Shown piece after piece: positions 9,582 through 17,097 of a stretch of 64,000 nucleotides of DNA; position 1 is the stretch's first letter; each line of letters starts with the position of its first letter. Under the pieces are notes generated by a model. The model was given only the letters and a program-made list of their open reading frames with translations, was not told the origin of the DNA and ran no database searches. Origin of the DNA: Ignavibacteriales bacterium. Its GTDB lineage: Bacteria > Bacteroidota > Ignavibacteria > Ignavibacteriales > Ignavibacteriaceae. The stretch is taken from the NCBI GenBank assembly GCA_016700155.1, contig CP065001.1:4216001-4280000 (forward strand), given 5' to 3'. The position numbers and the translations under genes were made by a program.

Positions 9582-10046
9582 TCAGTAAAAACTTACAATA
9601 TGGTTTTTGTAATTGCCGTTTTCATAATTAAACTTTGCACTGAAGAATTTTTCCTGGTAAAGCCATTCAAGAAAAATTTTATCTCCATCCCACAGGTTTA
9701 ATGAAGTGACTTTATCATTTGGTATCCATTCAAGATTTCCTTCTGACGAATCAATTAATTCACCGGAATAATTTTCCGCAGTAAAAATGAAAACGTACCA
9801 GTCATGTTTTCCGTCGAATAATGGAAATGTTATAAACCCATGCATTCTTGGTGATTCAATTGTTAATCCTGATTCTTCTTTTACTTCGCGTATCACGCAA
9901 TCTTCCGGGCTTTCTGTTTTTTCAAGTTTACCTCCAAGTCCGTTCCACTTTCCTTCGTGATAATCATTTTCTTTTTTAACACGGTGAATCATTAATGTTT
10001 TATTTTGTTTTTTATCTATTACATAACAGAGAGTTGCAAGTTTCAT
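9582..10046 (-). CDS. NUDIX hydrolase (MutT-like, 8-oxo-dGTP diphosphatase type)
   Basis: A 154-residue cytoplasmic protein with a complete Nudix box, G-x5-E-x7-R-E-V-x-E-E-x-G-L, beginning GGKLEKTES (about 38) and ending REVKEESGLTI. The flanking W-N-G-L-G-G and the C-terminal W-x-P-x-x-x-V-x-x-L-N-L-W-D-G-D are typical of the mutator MutT/ADP-sugar-type group that strips pyrophosphate from modified nucleoside triphosphates. Length is normal. The last 20 residues (KFNYENGNYKNHIVSFY) are lineage-specific. The gene stands alone, with a 221-base gap on the downstream side holding nothing I recognise. Confidence 0.88.
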   Translation of the reverse strand: MKLATLCYVIDKKQNKTLMIHRVKKENDYHEGKWNGLGGKLEKTESPEDCVIREVKEESGLTIESPRMHGFITFPLFDGKHDWYVFIFTAENYSGELIDSSEGNLEWIPNDKVTSLNLWDGDKIFLEWLYQEKFFSAKFNYENGNYKNHIVSFY

Positions 10047-10289
10047 ATCTATTTTAGTTGTTTAAAAACAAATGTATTGACAATAAATAAGAGCCGGACT
10101 AATTTTTATCAGAGTTAATAAAAACTTAATCTTTATTATTAGTTTTTATCAAATATACAGATAAAAAATATTTTGCAATTAAATTAATTTTAGAAATATT
10201 TAGCTGACTGATTTTTGTAATTATTCATTGCTGTTAATTCAGTAAGATAAAAACAGAAGTTAATTTATAAACAAAGGAGATTCCGAATA

Positions 10290-10598
10290 ATGATGTCGAC
10301 AAAAAAAGTTTCGGGTGAAGACGTTGTAAAATCCAGGGAAGAACTTCTGGAAGAATGTCTTGAACTCGGAATTCCGGTAACCGGAAATGAAGATATGGAC
10401 ACTCTTGAATTATATCTTGCTTCATCGGATGATGACGATGATGATTTTGATGAAGATGAAGACGAATTCGAAGAGGACGACTTTGAAGAAGATGAAGAGA
10501 TTGACGATGAGGAAATTTTTGAAGAAGATCTTGAATTCGATGAAGACGACGATGACGAAGATCTGTTTGATGATGAAGACGAGGCTCCGTACAACTGA
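10290..10598 (+). CDS. Small hyperacidic protein with HeH/SAP-like N-terminus
   Basis: 102 residues. Residues 1-47 form an ordinary helical segment (SREELLEECLELGIPVTGNEDMDTLELYL when read in pieces) whose spacing E-L-L-x-x-x-x-x-L-G-I-P-V resembles HeH/LEM/SAP-type helix-extended-loop-helix motifs. Residues 48-98 are almost only Asp and Glu with a few Phe, Leu and Ile. A strong AAAGGAG site precedes ATG 10290, and ATG 10293 is an alternative start. The gene is real because the site is strong and GAT/GAA codons alternate rather than forming a pure tandem repeat. Function unknown. Acidic tails like this occur in histone-like or polymerase-associated proteins and in DNA mimics. Confidence 0.8.
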   Translation: MMSTKKVSGEDVVKSREELLEECLELGIPVTGNEDMDTLELYLASSDDDDDDFDEDEDEFEEDDFEEDEEIDDEEIFEEDLEFDEDDDDEDLFDDEDEAPYN

Positions 10599-10642
10599 TT
10601 CCGGCATCGGTTGTTAACATTACAGGGAATCAGGGGAAGCGC

Positions 10643-11614
10643 TTACATACCCAGGTAACTTTTCTTCAACAGATAATTTTTAACATAATCGGTCACACCG
10701 TCTTCAAGCGGTGTGAGCGGTTTATTATATCCCGCTTTTTTAATTTTATCAAGAACGGCTTCAGTAAAATATTGGTACTTTCCGGCAAGGTGATCCGGAA
10801 GATCAATATACTCTATCTTTAATTCTTTATTCATTGCTGAAAAAATTGCTTTTACAAGATCATTCCATGTTCTTGCTTTTCCGGCACCAACATTAAAAAT
10901 TCCGTTTCTGTCTTTTTTATCTACAAAAAACAAAGTCATATCAACAGCGTCTTTCACATATACAAAGTCCCGCATCTGCTCGCCGTCTTTGTAATCCGCA
11001 TTCCTTGATTTGAAAAGTTTTACTTTTCCTGTGTCGCGTATCTGTTCAAAGGCTTTATGAACAACACTTCGCATATCGCCTTTGTGGTATTCGTTTGGTC
11101 CGTAAACATTAAAATATTTTATTCCCACAATATTATTTGCTGCGCCTGTTCTTATCGCCCATAAATCAAAAAGACTTTTAGAATATCCATACATATTCAG
11201 CGGACGAAGAGAATGGAATGAAGATTCATCATCATTAAAACCAAGTTCCCCATCGCCATAAGTCGCTGCGGATGAGGCATAAATAAATCTTATGTTATTT
11301 TTTAATGAATACTCCGCAAGAATTTTTGTGTATTCGTAATTATTCTTTAAAAGATGATCGGCATCTTTTTCCGTCGTTGATGAATTAGCGCCCATATGAA
11401 TTATTGATTCAATTTTGAAACCTAATCCAGAATTTATCTTTTCAATAAATTCATTCTTGTTAATGAAATCATGGAAATTTAGTCCGACAAGGTTTTTCCA
11501 TTTTTCATCTTTACCAAGTTCATCGACTATAATAATATTGTTGTTGCCCAGTTCGTTTAATCTCCAGACTATTGCGCTTCCAATAAAGCCTGCCCCGCCG
11601 GTTACAACTATCAT
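10643..11614 (-). CDS. hldD: ADP-L-glycero-D-manno-heptose 6-epimerase
   Basis: A 323-residue extended SDR. The loop GGAGFIGS (5-12) binds NADP, and the catalytic Tyr/Lys lie in MYGYSKSLFD (Tyr about 141). The family-specific N-terminus IIVDELGKDEKWKNL and the end YFTEAVLDKIKKAGY match HldD (RfaD). It converts ADP-D-glycero-D-manno-heptose to the L-glycero form for the LPS inner core. Length equals the family norm (about 310-325). The start has an AGGATA ribosome site. It converges with the acidic-protein gene, with only 44 bases between. Other heptose genes are not in the window. Confidence 0.93.
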   Translation of the reverse strand: MIVVTGGAGFIGSAIVWRLNELGNNNIIIVDELGKDEKWKNLVGLNFHDFINKNEFIEKINSGLGFKIESIIHMGANSSTTEKDADHLLKNNYEYTKILAEYSLKNNIRFIYASSAATYGDGELGFNDDESSFHSLRPLNMYGYSKSLFDLWAIRTGAANNIVGIKYFNVYGPNEYHKGDMRSVVHKAFEQIRDTGKVKLFKSRNADYKDGEQMRDFVYVKDAVDMTLFFVDKKDRNGIFNVGAGKARTWNDLVKAIFSAMNKELKIEYIDLPDHLAGKYQYFTEAVLDKIKKAGYNKPLTPLEDGVTDYVKNYLLKKSYLGM

Positions 11615-11756
11615 ATATATCCTAATGTGTTCAAGTTAGTTTTATAATCGAAAGCAATTTACTTATATTTCAAAAGGTTTTCAAAGATACACAATCGATG
11701 AACACACGAGCAATTATAATTATCTAATACGAAAGAAGGGTCTTAAAGCAGAAACA

Positions 11757-14700
11757 ATGGGAGCTACACTCGAACAACTTAAACAGATATTAAATGAACG
11801 CATTTTAATAATAGACGGCGCAATGGGCACAATGATTCAGCGCCATAAACTAACCGAAACGGATTTCAGAGGACAGTTATTCAAAAATCATAAAAACGAT
11901 CTTCAGGGAAATAACGATCTCTTAAGCGTTACTCAACCTGATATAATTAAAAATATCCACAGGGAATATTTTAAAGCAGGCGCTGATATAGTCGAAACAA
12001 ATACGTTCAACGCGAATGCGGTATCGCAGGCCGATTATAACACATTAACTTTTGTGCATGATATGAACGTCGCTTCAGCAAGGTTAGCAAAAGAAGCCGC
12101 GGATGAATTCACAAAAGAAAATCCTGCTAAACCAAGATTTGTAGCCGGTGCGCTGGGACCAACGAATAAAATGCTTTCACTTTCTCCCAATGTAAATGAC
12201 CCCGGCTACAGGGCAATTACATTTGATGAATTGAGTAAAGTTTATTACGATCAGGCAAAGGCTTTGATTGAAGGCGGAGTTGATATACTTCTTGTTGAAA
12301 CAGTTTATGATACTCTCAACGCTAAAGCAGCTTTGTTCGGGATAGACAAACTTCTTAGAGAGTTAAAAATTCCAATGCCGGTTATGGTTTCAGGAACTAT
12401 TGTTGACCAAAGCGGAAGAACTCTTTCCGGTCAAACAGTTGAAGCTTTCTGGATATCGATAGCACACACAAAAAATCTTTTAACGGTTGGATTAAATTGT
12501 GCACTCGGCGCAAAACAAATGCGTCCTTTTGTTGAAGATCTTTCAAACATTGCGAACGTAAATCTTTCAGTTTATCCCAATGCAGGCTTACCAAATGAGA
12601 TGGGCGAATATGATGAGACTCCCTCAACAATGGCTTCAACATTAAAAGAGTTTGCAGAAAGCGGATTCATTAATATTGTCGGCGGATGCTGCGGAACAAC
12701 TCCTGATCATATAAAAGAAGTTGCAGAGATTATTAAAGATTATAAACCGAGAACAATACCCGGAGAAAAAAAATTATTATGTCTCAGCGGAATGGAGCCC
12801 GTTATTATTTATCCTGAATCAAACTTTGTGAACATAGGCGAAAGAACAAATGTAACCGGCTCAAAAAAATTCGCAAGACTTATTAAGGAAAGTAAATATG
12901 AAGAAGCTCTATCCGTTGCACGCGACCAGGTTGAAGGCGGCGCGCAAATTCTTGATGTAAATGTTGATGAAGGAATGCTCGATTCCGAAGAAGTAATGAC
13001 AAAGTTCCTGAATATGATGGCTGCTGAACCCGACATAGCAAAACTTCCTGTGATGATCGATTCTTCTAAATGGTCTGTTATTGAAGCCGGGTTAAAATGC
13101 CTGCAAGGCAAAGGAATAGTAAACTCAATTAGCCTTAAGGAAGGTGAAGAAGTTTTTAAAGAACATGCGCGTAAAGTTTTAAGCTACGGTGCTGCCGTTA
13201 TAGTTATGGCGTTTGATGAAAAGGGGCAGGCTGATTCTTTGGAAAGAAGGATAAGAATTTGTGAGCGAGCTTATCAGATTCTGACAGAAGATGTCGGCTT
13301 TCCGCCACAGGATATAATTTTTGATCCTAACATTTTAACTGTCGCCACAGGTATTGAAGAGCATAATAACTATGCGGTTGATTACATTGAGGCGGCTCTC
13401 TGGATAAAACAAAATCTGCCGTATGCTAAAGTAAGCGGCGGTGTAAGTAATATTTCATTTTCATTCCGCGGTAATGATGTTGTAAGGGAAGCAATGCACT
13501 CTGCTTTTCTTTACCATGCGATAAAAGCCGGAATGGACATGGGAATTGTTAATGCTGGTCAGCTTGAAGTGTATGAGGAAATTCCCAAAGTGCTTTTAGA
13601 AAAAGTTGAAGATGTTTTACTCAACAGGCTTCCCGATGCCACAGAAAAATTAATTGAATTTGCCGGCACTATCAGAAAGGATGAAAAGCAGGAAGAGAAA
13701 GAAGATGACTGGAGAAACAATCCGGTTGAAGAAAGATTAAAACATGCCTTAATAAAAGGTATCGTTGATTACATTGATGATGATGTGGAAGAAGCAAGAA
13801 AAAAATATCCCAAGCCGATAGAAGTAATTGAAAAGCCGTTAATGGATGGAATGAATGTGGTGGGCGACCTGTTTGGTTCCGGAAAAATGTTTCTTCCGCA
13901 GGTTGTAAAAAGCGCGAGAGTAATGAAGAAAGCCGTCGCATATCTTATACCTTTTATTGAAGCGGAAAAAGCTGAAAGCGCAGAGATTAAAGAACAAGGG
14001 AAAGTGCTGCTGGCAACGGTCAAAGGTGATGTTCACGACATTGGTAAAAATATTGTGAGCGTTGTACTTGGTTGCAACAACTATAAAGTGATTGACCTTG
14101 GTGTGATGGTGCATTCAGATAAAATACTTCAGGCTGCAATTGATGAGAAAGTCGATGTTATCGGTTTAAGCGGACTTATAACTCCGTCACTTGATGAAAT
14201 GGTTCACGTTGCGAAAGAAATGCAAAGAAGAGGAATGAAGCTTCCCCTGTTGATCGGAGGGGCGACTACATCAAGAGTACACACTGCTGTGAAGATTGCG
14301 CCGCACTATAGTAATCCTGTTATACATGTTCTTGATGCCTCACGAAGTGTTCCGGTTGTAAGTAATCTGCTAAGTGAAAATGAAACAGATAAAAATAATT
14401 TTCTTAATTCAGTATCTGCTGAATACCAGCGGGTGCGGGATGATCATTCAAAAAGAACCTCCGAAAAGAATTTTATCTCACTCGAATCTGCCAGGTTAAA
14501 TAAGTACAAAATAGACTGGGCAAAAGAAAAAATACTCAGACCAAGAATAATGGGGTTAAGCACTTTTAGAAATTTTCCTTTGCAAAAATTAAGAGAGTAC
14601 ATTGACTGGACTCCTTTCTTTCAAACCTGGGAAATGAAAGGAAAATATCCGGCTATTTTCAGTGACGCAAAATTTGGTGTCGAAGCAAAAAAACTTTTTG

Positions 14701-15449
14701 AAGATGCGAACAAACTTCTTGATAAAATCATAAAAGAAAATCTACTGGCAGCTAATGGAATTGCGGGACTCTTCCCGGCAAACACAATAGCTGATGATGA
14801 TATTGAGATTTATTATGATGAATCACGACATGTAGTAAAACAGGTGTTGCATACATTAAGACAACAGCAGCAAAAAACGGATGGACAGCCCAATTATGCC
14901 CTGGCAGATTTTATAGCTCCAAAAGAATCAGAGGTTGAAGATTATATTGGAATGTTTGCCGTTACTACGGGAATAGGTATCGAAAAACTGATCAAACAAT
15001 TTGAAAAAGATCACGACGATTATAACAGCATAATGATTAAAGCAATTGCTGACAGGCTTGCAGAAGCATTTGCCGAATGTATGCATGAAAAAGTCCGGCG
15101 TGAATTATGGGGATATTCAGCTGAAGAAAATTTATCAAATGAAGATCTGATAAAAGAAAAATATGCCGGTATTCGTCCCGCGCCCGGTTACCCGGCACAA
15201 CCCGACCATACGGAAAAACCGATTATTTTTTCTTTGCTTGATGCTGAAAACAATATCGGCATTAAACTGACAGAAAGTATGGCAATGTATCCCGCTGCAA
15301 GTGTAAGCGGGTTGTTCTTTGCACATCGCGATGCAAAATATTTTAATGTTGGAAAGATAAGCAAAGACCAGGTAATAGATTATCACAGGCGAAAAGGAAT
15401 GAGCGTTGATGAAATTGAAAGATGGCTGAGCCCTGTTTTATCTTATTAA
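11757..15449 (+). CDS. metH: Cobalamin-dependent methionine synthase
   Basis: Full-length MetH (1230 residues). Order: homocysteine-binding barrel with zinc cysteines in GLNCALG (about 247) and GGCCGTTPDH (about 310); pterin-binding barrel (about 350-620, beginning FVNIGERTNVTGSKKF); cobalamin cap and B12 domain with DVHDIGKNIVSVVL (His about 759, the lower axial cobalt ligand); and the SAM-binding reactivation domain with RPAPGYPAQPDHTEK. It moves a methyl group from 5-methyl-THF to homocysteine. The reactivation motif has Gln where many enzymes have Cys (PACPDH). No cobalamin or SAM riboswitch is recognisable in the 140-base leader. GAAGGG lies 16 bases before the ATG, an unusually long spacing, so the ribosome site is uncertain. 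Confidence 0.97.
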   Translation: MGATLEQLKQILNERILIIDGAMGTMIQRHKLTETDFRGQLFKNHKNDLQGNNDLLSVTQPDIIKNIHREYFKAGADIVETNTFNANAVSQADYNTLTFVHDMNVASARLAKEAADEFTKENPAKPRFVAGALGPTNKMLSLSPNVNDPGYRAITFDELSKVYYDQAKALIEGGVDILLVETVYDTLNAKAALFGIDKLLRELKIPMPVMVSGTIVDQSGRTLSGQTVEAFWISIAHTKNLLTVGLNCALGAKQMRPFVEDLSNIANVNLSVYPNAGLPNEMGEYDETPSTMASTLKEFAESGFINIVGGCCGTTPDHIKEVAEIIKDYKPRTIPGEKKLLCLSGMEPVIIYPESNFVNIGERTNVTGSKKFARLIKESKYEEALSVARDQVEGGAQILDVNVDEGMLDSEEVMTKFLNMMAAEPDIAKLPVMIDSSKWSVIEAGLKCLQGKGIVNSISLKEGEEVFKEHARKVLSYGAAVIVMAFDEKGQADSLERRIRICERAYQILTEDVGFPPQDIIFDPNILTVATGIEEHNNYAVDYIEAALWIKQNLPYAKVSGGVSNISFSFRGNDVVREAMHSAFLYHAIKAGMDMGIVNAGQLEVYEEIPKVLLEKVEDVLLNRLPDATEKLIEFAGTIRKDEKQEEKEDDWRNNPVEERLKHALIKGIVDYIDDDVEEARKKYPKPIEVIEKPLMDGMNVVGDLFGSGKMFLPQVVKSARVMKKAVAYLIPFIEAEKAESAEIKEQGKVLLATVKGDVHDIGKNIVSVVLGCNNYKVIDLGVMVHSDKILQAAIDEKVDVIGLSGLITPSLDEMVHVAKEMQRRGMKLPLLIGGATTSRVHTAVKIAPHYSNPVIHVLDASRSVPVVSNLLSENETDKNNFLNSVSAEYQRVRDDHSKRTSEKNFISLESARLNKYKIDWAKEKILRPRIMGLSTFRNFPLQKLREYIDWTPFFQTWEMKGKYPAIFSDAKFGVEAKKLFEDANKLLDKIIKENLLAANGIAGLFPANTIADDDIEIYYDESRHVVKQVLHTLRQQQQKTDGQPNYALADFIAPKESEVEDYIGMFAVTTGIGIEKLIKQFEKDHDDYNSIMIKAIADRLAEAFAECMHEKVRRELWGYSAEENLSNEDLIKEKYAGIRPAPGYPAQPDHTEKPIIFSLLDAENNIGIKLTESMAMYPAASVSGLFFAHRDAKYFNVGKISKDQVIDYHRRKGMSVDEIERWLSPVLSY

Positions 15450-15618
15450 TATTTTTGTACAGGAATAACAAACTAGCACAGAAACTAAAAGAGTTAGAAA
15501 AAGAAACCCGTAAAAAATTTAATGATCAGCAAAGTCAAATAAATATAATCTTTGAGGCAATTCAGGAACTTATCAGAGAAGAAAGCAAACCTAAAAGCCG
15601 GTTGGCTTTATTGTTTAA
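15450..15618 (+). pseudogene. C-terminal remnant of an ORF6N-domain protein, frameshifted
   Basis: Directly after the metH stop, one frame reads YRNNKLAQKLKELEKETRKK, then QINIIFEAIQELIREESKPKSR. This matches the pattern of the C-terminus of ORF6N-domain DNA-binding proteins (NKELAxKLxxLE ... VFxAIxxLM ... KPKxxIGF). One base later in another frame it continues G-F-I-V-stop (15604-15618), the expected ending, so a one-base shift separates the last residues. The N-terminal DNA-binding half is absent, replaced by the metH 3-prime end. No start codon or ribosome site belongs to it. This indicates a decayed accessory gene next to metH. Confidence 0.6.
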
Positions 15619-15828
15619 TGTTTGTGCCGCCTATTGCCATTGATAAGTGCTCTTATCCGGTTCCTCAAATAGTCGTTTGTTTTATAGAATAATTACTATA
15701 TCTTGCTGTTGCCTGCATAAAAATTTGAAGACAGTCCTCATAATACATTCTCTTTTTTAACTACAGGATATACACATCATAAAAATGATGGGTGAATTAA
15801 TTATCAAACAAAATTCTAAGGAGTTACA

Positions 15829-16164
15829 ATGAATATATTCGTTGGCAATCTTTCCAATGATGTTAACGAAGATGATCTTATGGGATTATTTTCGGATTTC
15901 GGGCAGGTTCGTGAGGTAAAAGTAATCCGAGACCTGTTTACGCAGCAATCAAAAGGTTTTGGATTTGTTGAAATGCCCGGGCTTGCAGAAGCTCAGAAAG
16001 CAATTAACGAACTAAACACTAAAGAGCTTAAAGGAAAAAAAATTACTGTTAATGAAGCCAGACCAAAACGTGATAATAACCGTAGACCCGGAGGCGGGGG
16101 CGGAGGAGGTCATCGCGGCGGCAACAGATCATCAGGCGGCGGACAGAACAGAAGAAGATTTTAA
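15829..16164 (+). CDS. RRM RNA-binding protein with glycine/arginine-rich tail
   Basis: 111 residues. A single RNA-recognition motif has RNP2 IFVGNL (3-8) and RNP1 KGFGFVEM (about 44-51). The tail (about 80-111) consists of poly-Gly interrupted by Arg, Asn and His (RRPGGGGGGGHRGGN). These small RRM proteins resemble the cold-induced RNA-binding proteins of cyanobacteria and Bacteroidota and probably act as RNA chaperones in the cytoplasm. A strong AAGGAG site precedes ATG 15829. The leader holds a CATCAT-AAAA-ATGATG hairpin (about 15775-15790). A terminator follows. A paralogue without the tail lies 600 bases downstream. Confidence 0.92.
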   Translation: MNIFVGNLSNDVNEDDLMGLFSDFGQVREVKVIRDLFTQQSKGFGFVEMPGLAEAQKAINELNTKELKGKKITVNEARPKRDNNRRPGGGGGGGHRGGNRSSGGGQNRRRF

Positions 16165-16169
16165 TAAAT

Positions 16170-16589
16170 CTATTTATCAACCCCATCACTTGATGGGGTT
16201 GGTTTTTCAATATCACTCAAGTGTAATTCAAGGGCATCAACTGAAATAGCAATTTCACGCATTGATAAAACTAATGACCACATCAATAATAAAATACTAA
16301 CTCCGAATACGTATTTACCAAGATCAATCTGTCCCGCAAATAAAAGGAACATACAAAGCACACATAAAAATAAACTGGCAACACCCACCGCCTGCATTTG
16401 TTTGATAAGATGGGCTCGTTTCCGAAGGTTGGTTATTTGTTCAAGTATAATATCGTCGGGATCTGATTTATAATTTTTATGAAGTGAACGGATCAGAGTT
16501 GCCAGGGTTAAAAACCTGTTTGTATACGCAAGCAGTAATAAAGAAATAGCCGGAAATAACAGTGCGGGGGTAGTTACATCAATTTCCAT
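16170..16589 (-). CDS. DUF2721 family membrane protein
   Basis: 139 residues with hydrophobic segments at about 8-22, 66-85 and 90-108. Between the first and second is a conserved-looking cytoplasmic loop (YTNRFLTLATLIRSLH...LRKRAHLIKQMQ). The pattern, with the opening T-P-A-L-L-F-P-A-I-S-L-L-L-L-A-Y-x-N-R, fits DUF2721. No function is established for the family. The last codons overlap the terminator hairpin shared with the convergent RRM gene. Confidence 0.75.
   Translation of the reverse strand: MEIDVTTPALLFPAISLLLLAYTNRFLTLATLIRSLHKNYKSDPDDIILEQITNLRKRAHLIKQMQAVGVASLFLCVLCMFLLFAGQIDLGKYVFGVSILLLMWSLVLSMREIAISVDALELHLSDIEKPTPSSDGVDK
16179..16206 (+). terminator. Terminator of the first RRM gene, inside the convergent gene
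   Basis: AACCCCATCA / TGATGGGGTT with a 2-base loop, then TTGGTTTTT on plus. It lies within the last ten codons of the minus-strand DUF2721 gene, so the coding sequence and the terminator constrain each other. Confidence 0.8.
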
Positions 16590-16715
16590 TTAGCAGCCTT
16601 AACATTAAAAAATACATCTTTAATTTATCTGATTTTTGAATGATAGGGAAAACCCATTCATAAAATCTTTAAAAATTAATTAGGTTATTAATATGCCAAT
16701 AGATAGCTTTGGATG

Positions 16716-16736
16716 TCCGGTTTTGCCGGATTTTTT
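16716..16736 (+). promoter_or_regulatory. Terminator-like hairpin in the leader of the second RRM gene
   Basis: TCCGG-TTTTG-CCGGA followed by TTTTTTATTT ends 30 bases before the GTG start at 16766 and 126 bases after the divergent DUF2721 start. No gene upstream on plus needs a terminator here. It may attenuate transcription into the RRM gene. The stem is only 5 base pairs, so this is tentative. Confidence 0.45.
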
Positions 16737-16765
16737 ATTTATTAATTATTTTTAGAGGTTCTTTA

Positions 16766-17017
16766 GTGAGTACTAAATTATTTGTGGGATCACTCCCCTG
16801 GTCAGTGGATGACAGCGTTTTACAATCAGCTTTTGAGAAACACGGTGAAGTTGTTTCAGCAAAAGTTATTAAAGACCGCGAGACCGGACGATCTAGAGGT
16901 TTCGGTTTTGTTGAAATGGGGAATTCCACGGATGCCGATAATGCTATCAAAGCATTAAACAATTCGGAACTTAAAGGAAGAAATATCGTAGTAAACGAAG
17001 CAAAACCTAAGAGCTAA
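16766..17017 (+). CDS. RRM RNA-binding protein without tail
   Basis: An 83-residue single-RRM protein with RNP2 LFVGSL (about 5-10) and RNP1 RGFGFVEM (about 45-52), ending at VVNEAKPKS just where the paralogue at 15829 enters its Gly-rich tail. I place the start at GTG 16766, preceded by an AGAGG site. An ATG at 16709 would add 19 residues encoded by a hairpin and T tract and destroy the normal RRM N-terminus. Probably a cold- or stress-induced RNA chaperone by analogy with family members. Followed by a strong terminator. Confidence 0.9.
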   Translation: MSTKLFVGSLPWSVDDSVLQSAFEKHGEVVSAKVIKDRETGRSRGFGFVEMGNSTDADNAIKALNNSELKGRNIVVNEAKPKS

Positions 17018-17037
17018 GTTATTTTTAGTTTAGTCCG

Positions 17038-17068
17038 AAAAAAGGCGTCCTGATCAGACGCCTTTTTT
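17038..17068. terminator. Bidirectional terminator between RRM and S9 peptidase genes
   Basis: AAAAAAGGCGTC / GACGCCTTTTTT with a 7-base loop. The A and T runs on both sides make it work for the plus-strand RRM gene and the minus-strand peptidase gene (stop at 17098). Confidence 0.92.
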
Positions 17069-17097
17069 ATTTATTATCAAACGGGCATTATAGGTTC

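Noticed and set aside
10234..10620. Two minus-strand open frames (Ser-rich and His/Arg-rich) opposite the acidic gene
   Set aside because: They are the antisense readings of GAT/GAA codons; no ribosome site, and low complexity follows from the plus-strand gene.
11615..11756. Cobalamin or SAM riboswitch upstream of metH
   Set aside because: The leader is short and AT-rich and lacks a B12-box or SAM-type core that I can recognise.
15422..15463. Start codon of the small frame after metH, within metH
   Set aside because: No ribosome site and no homology in that part; only the downstream segment resembles ORF6N proteins.
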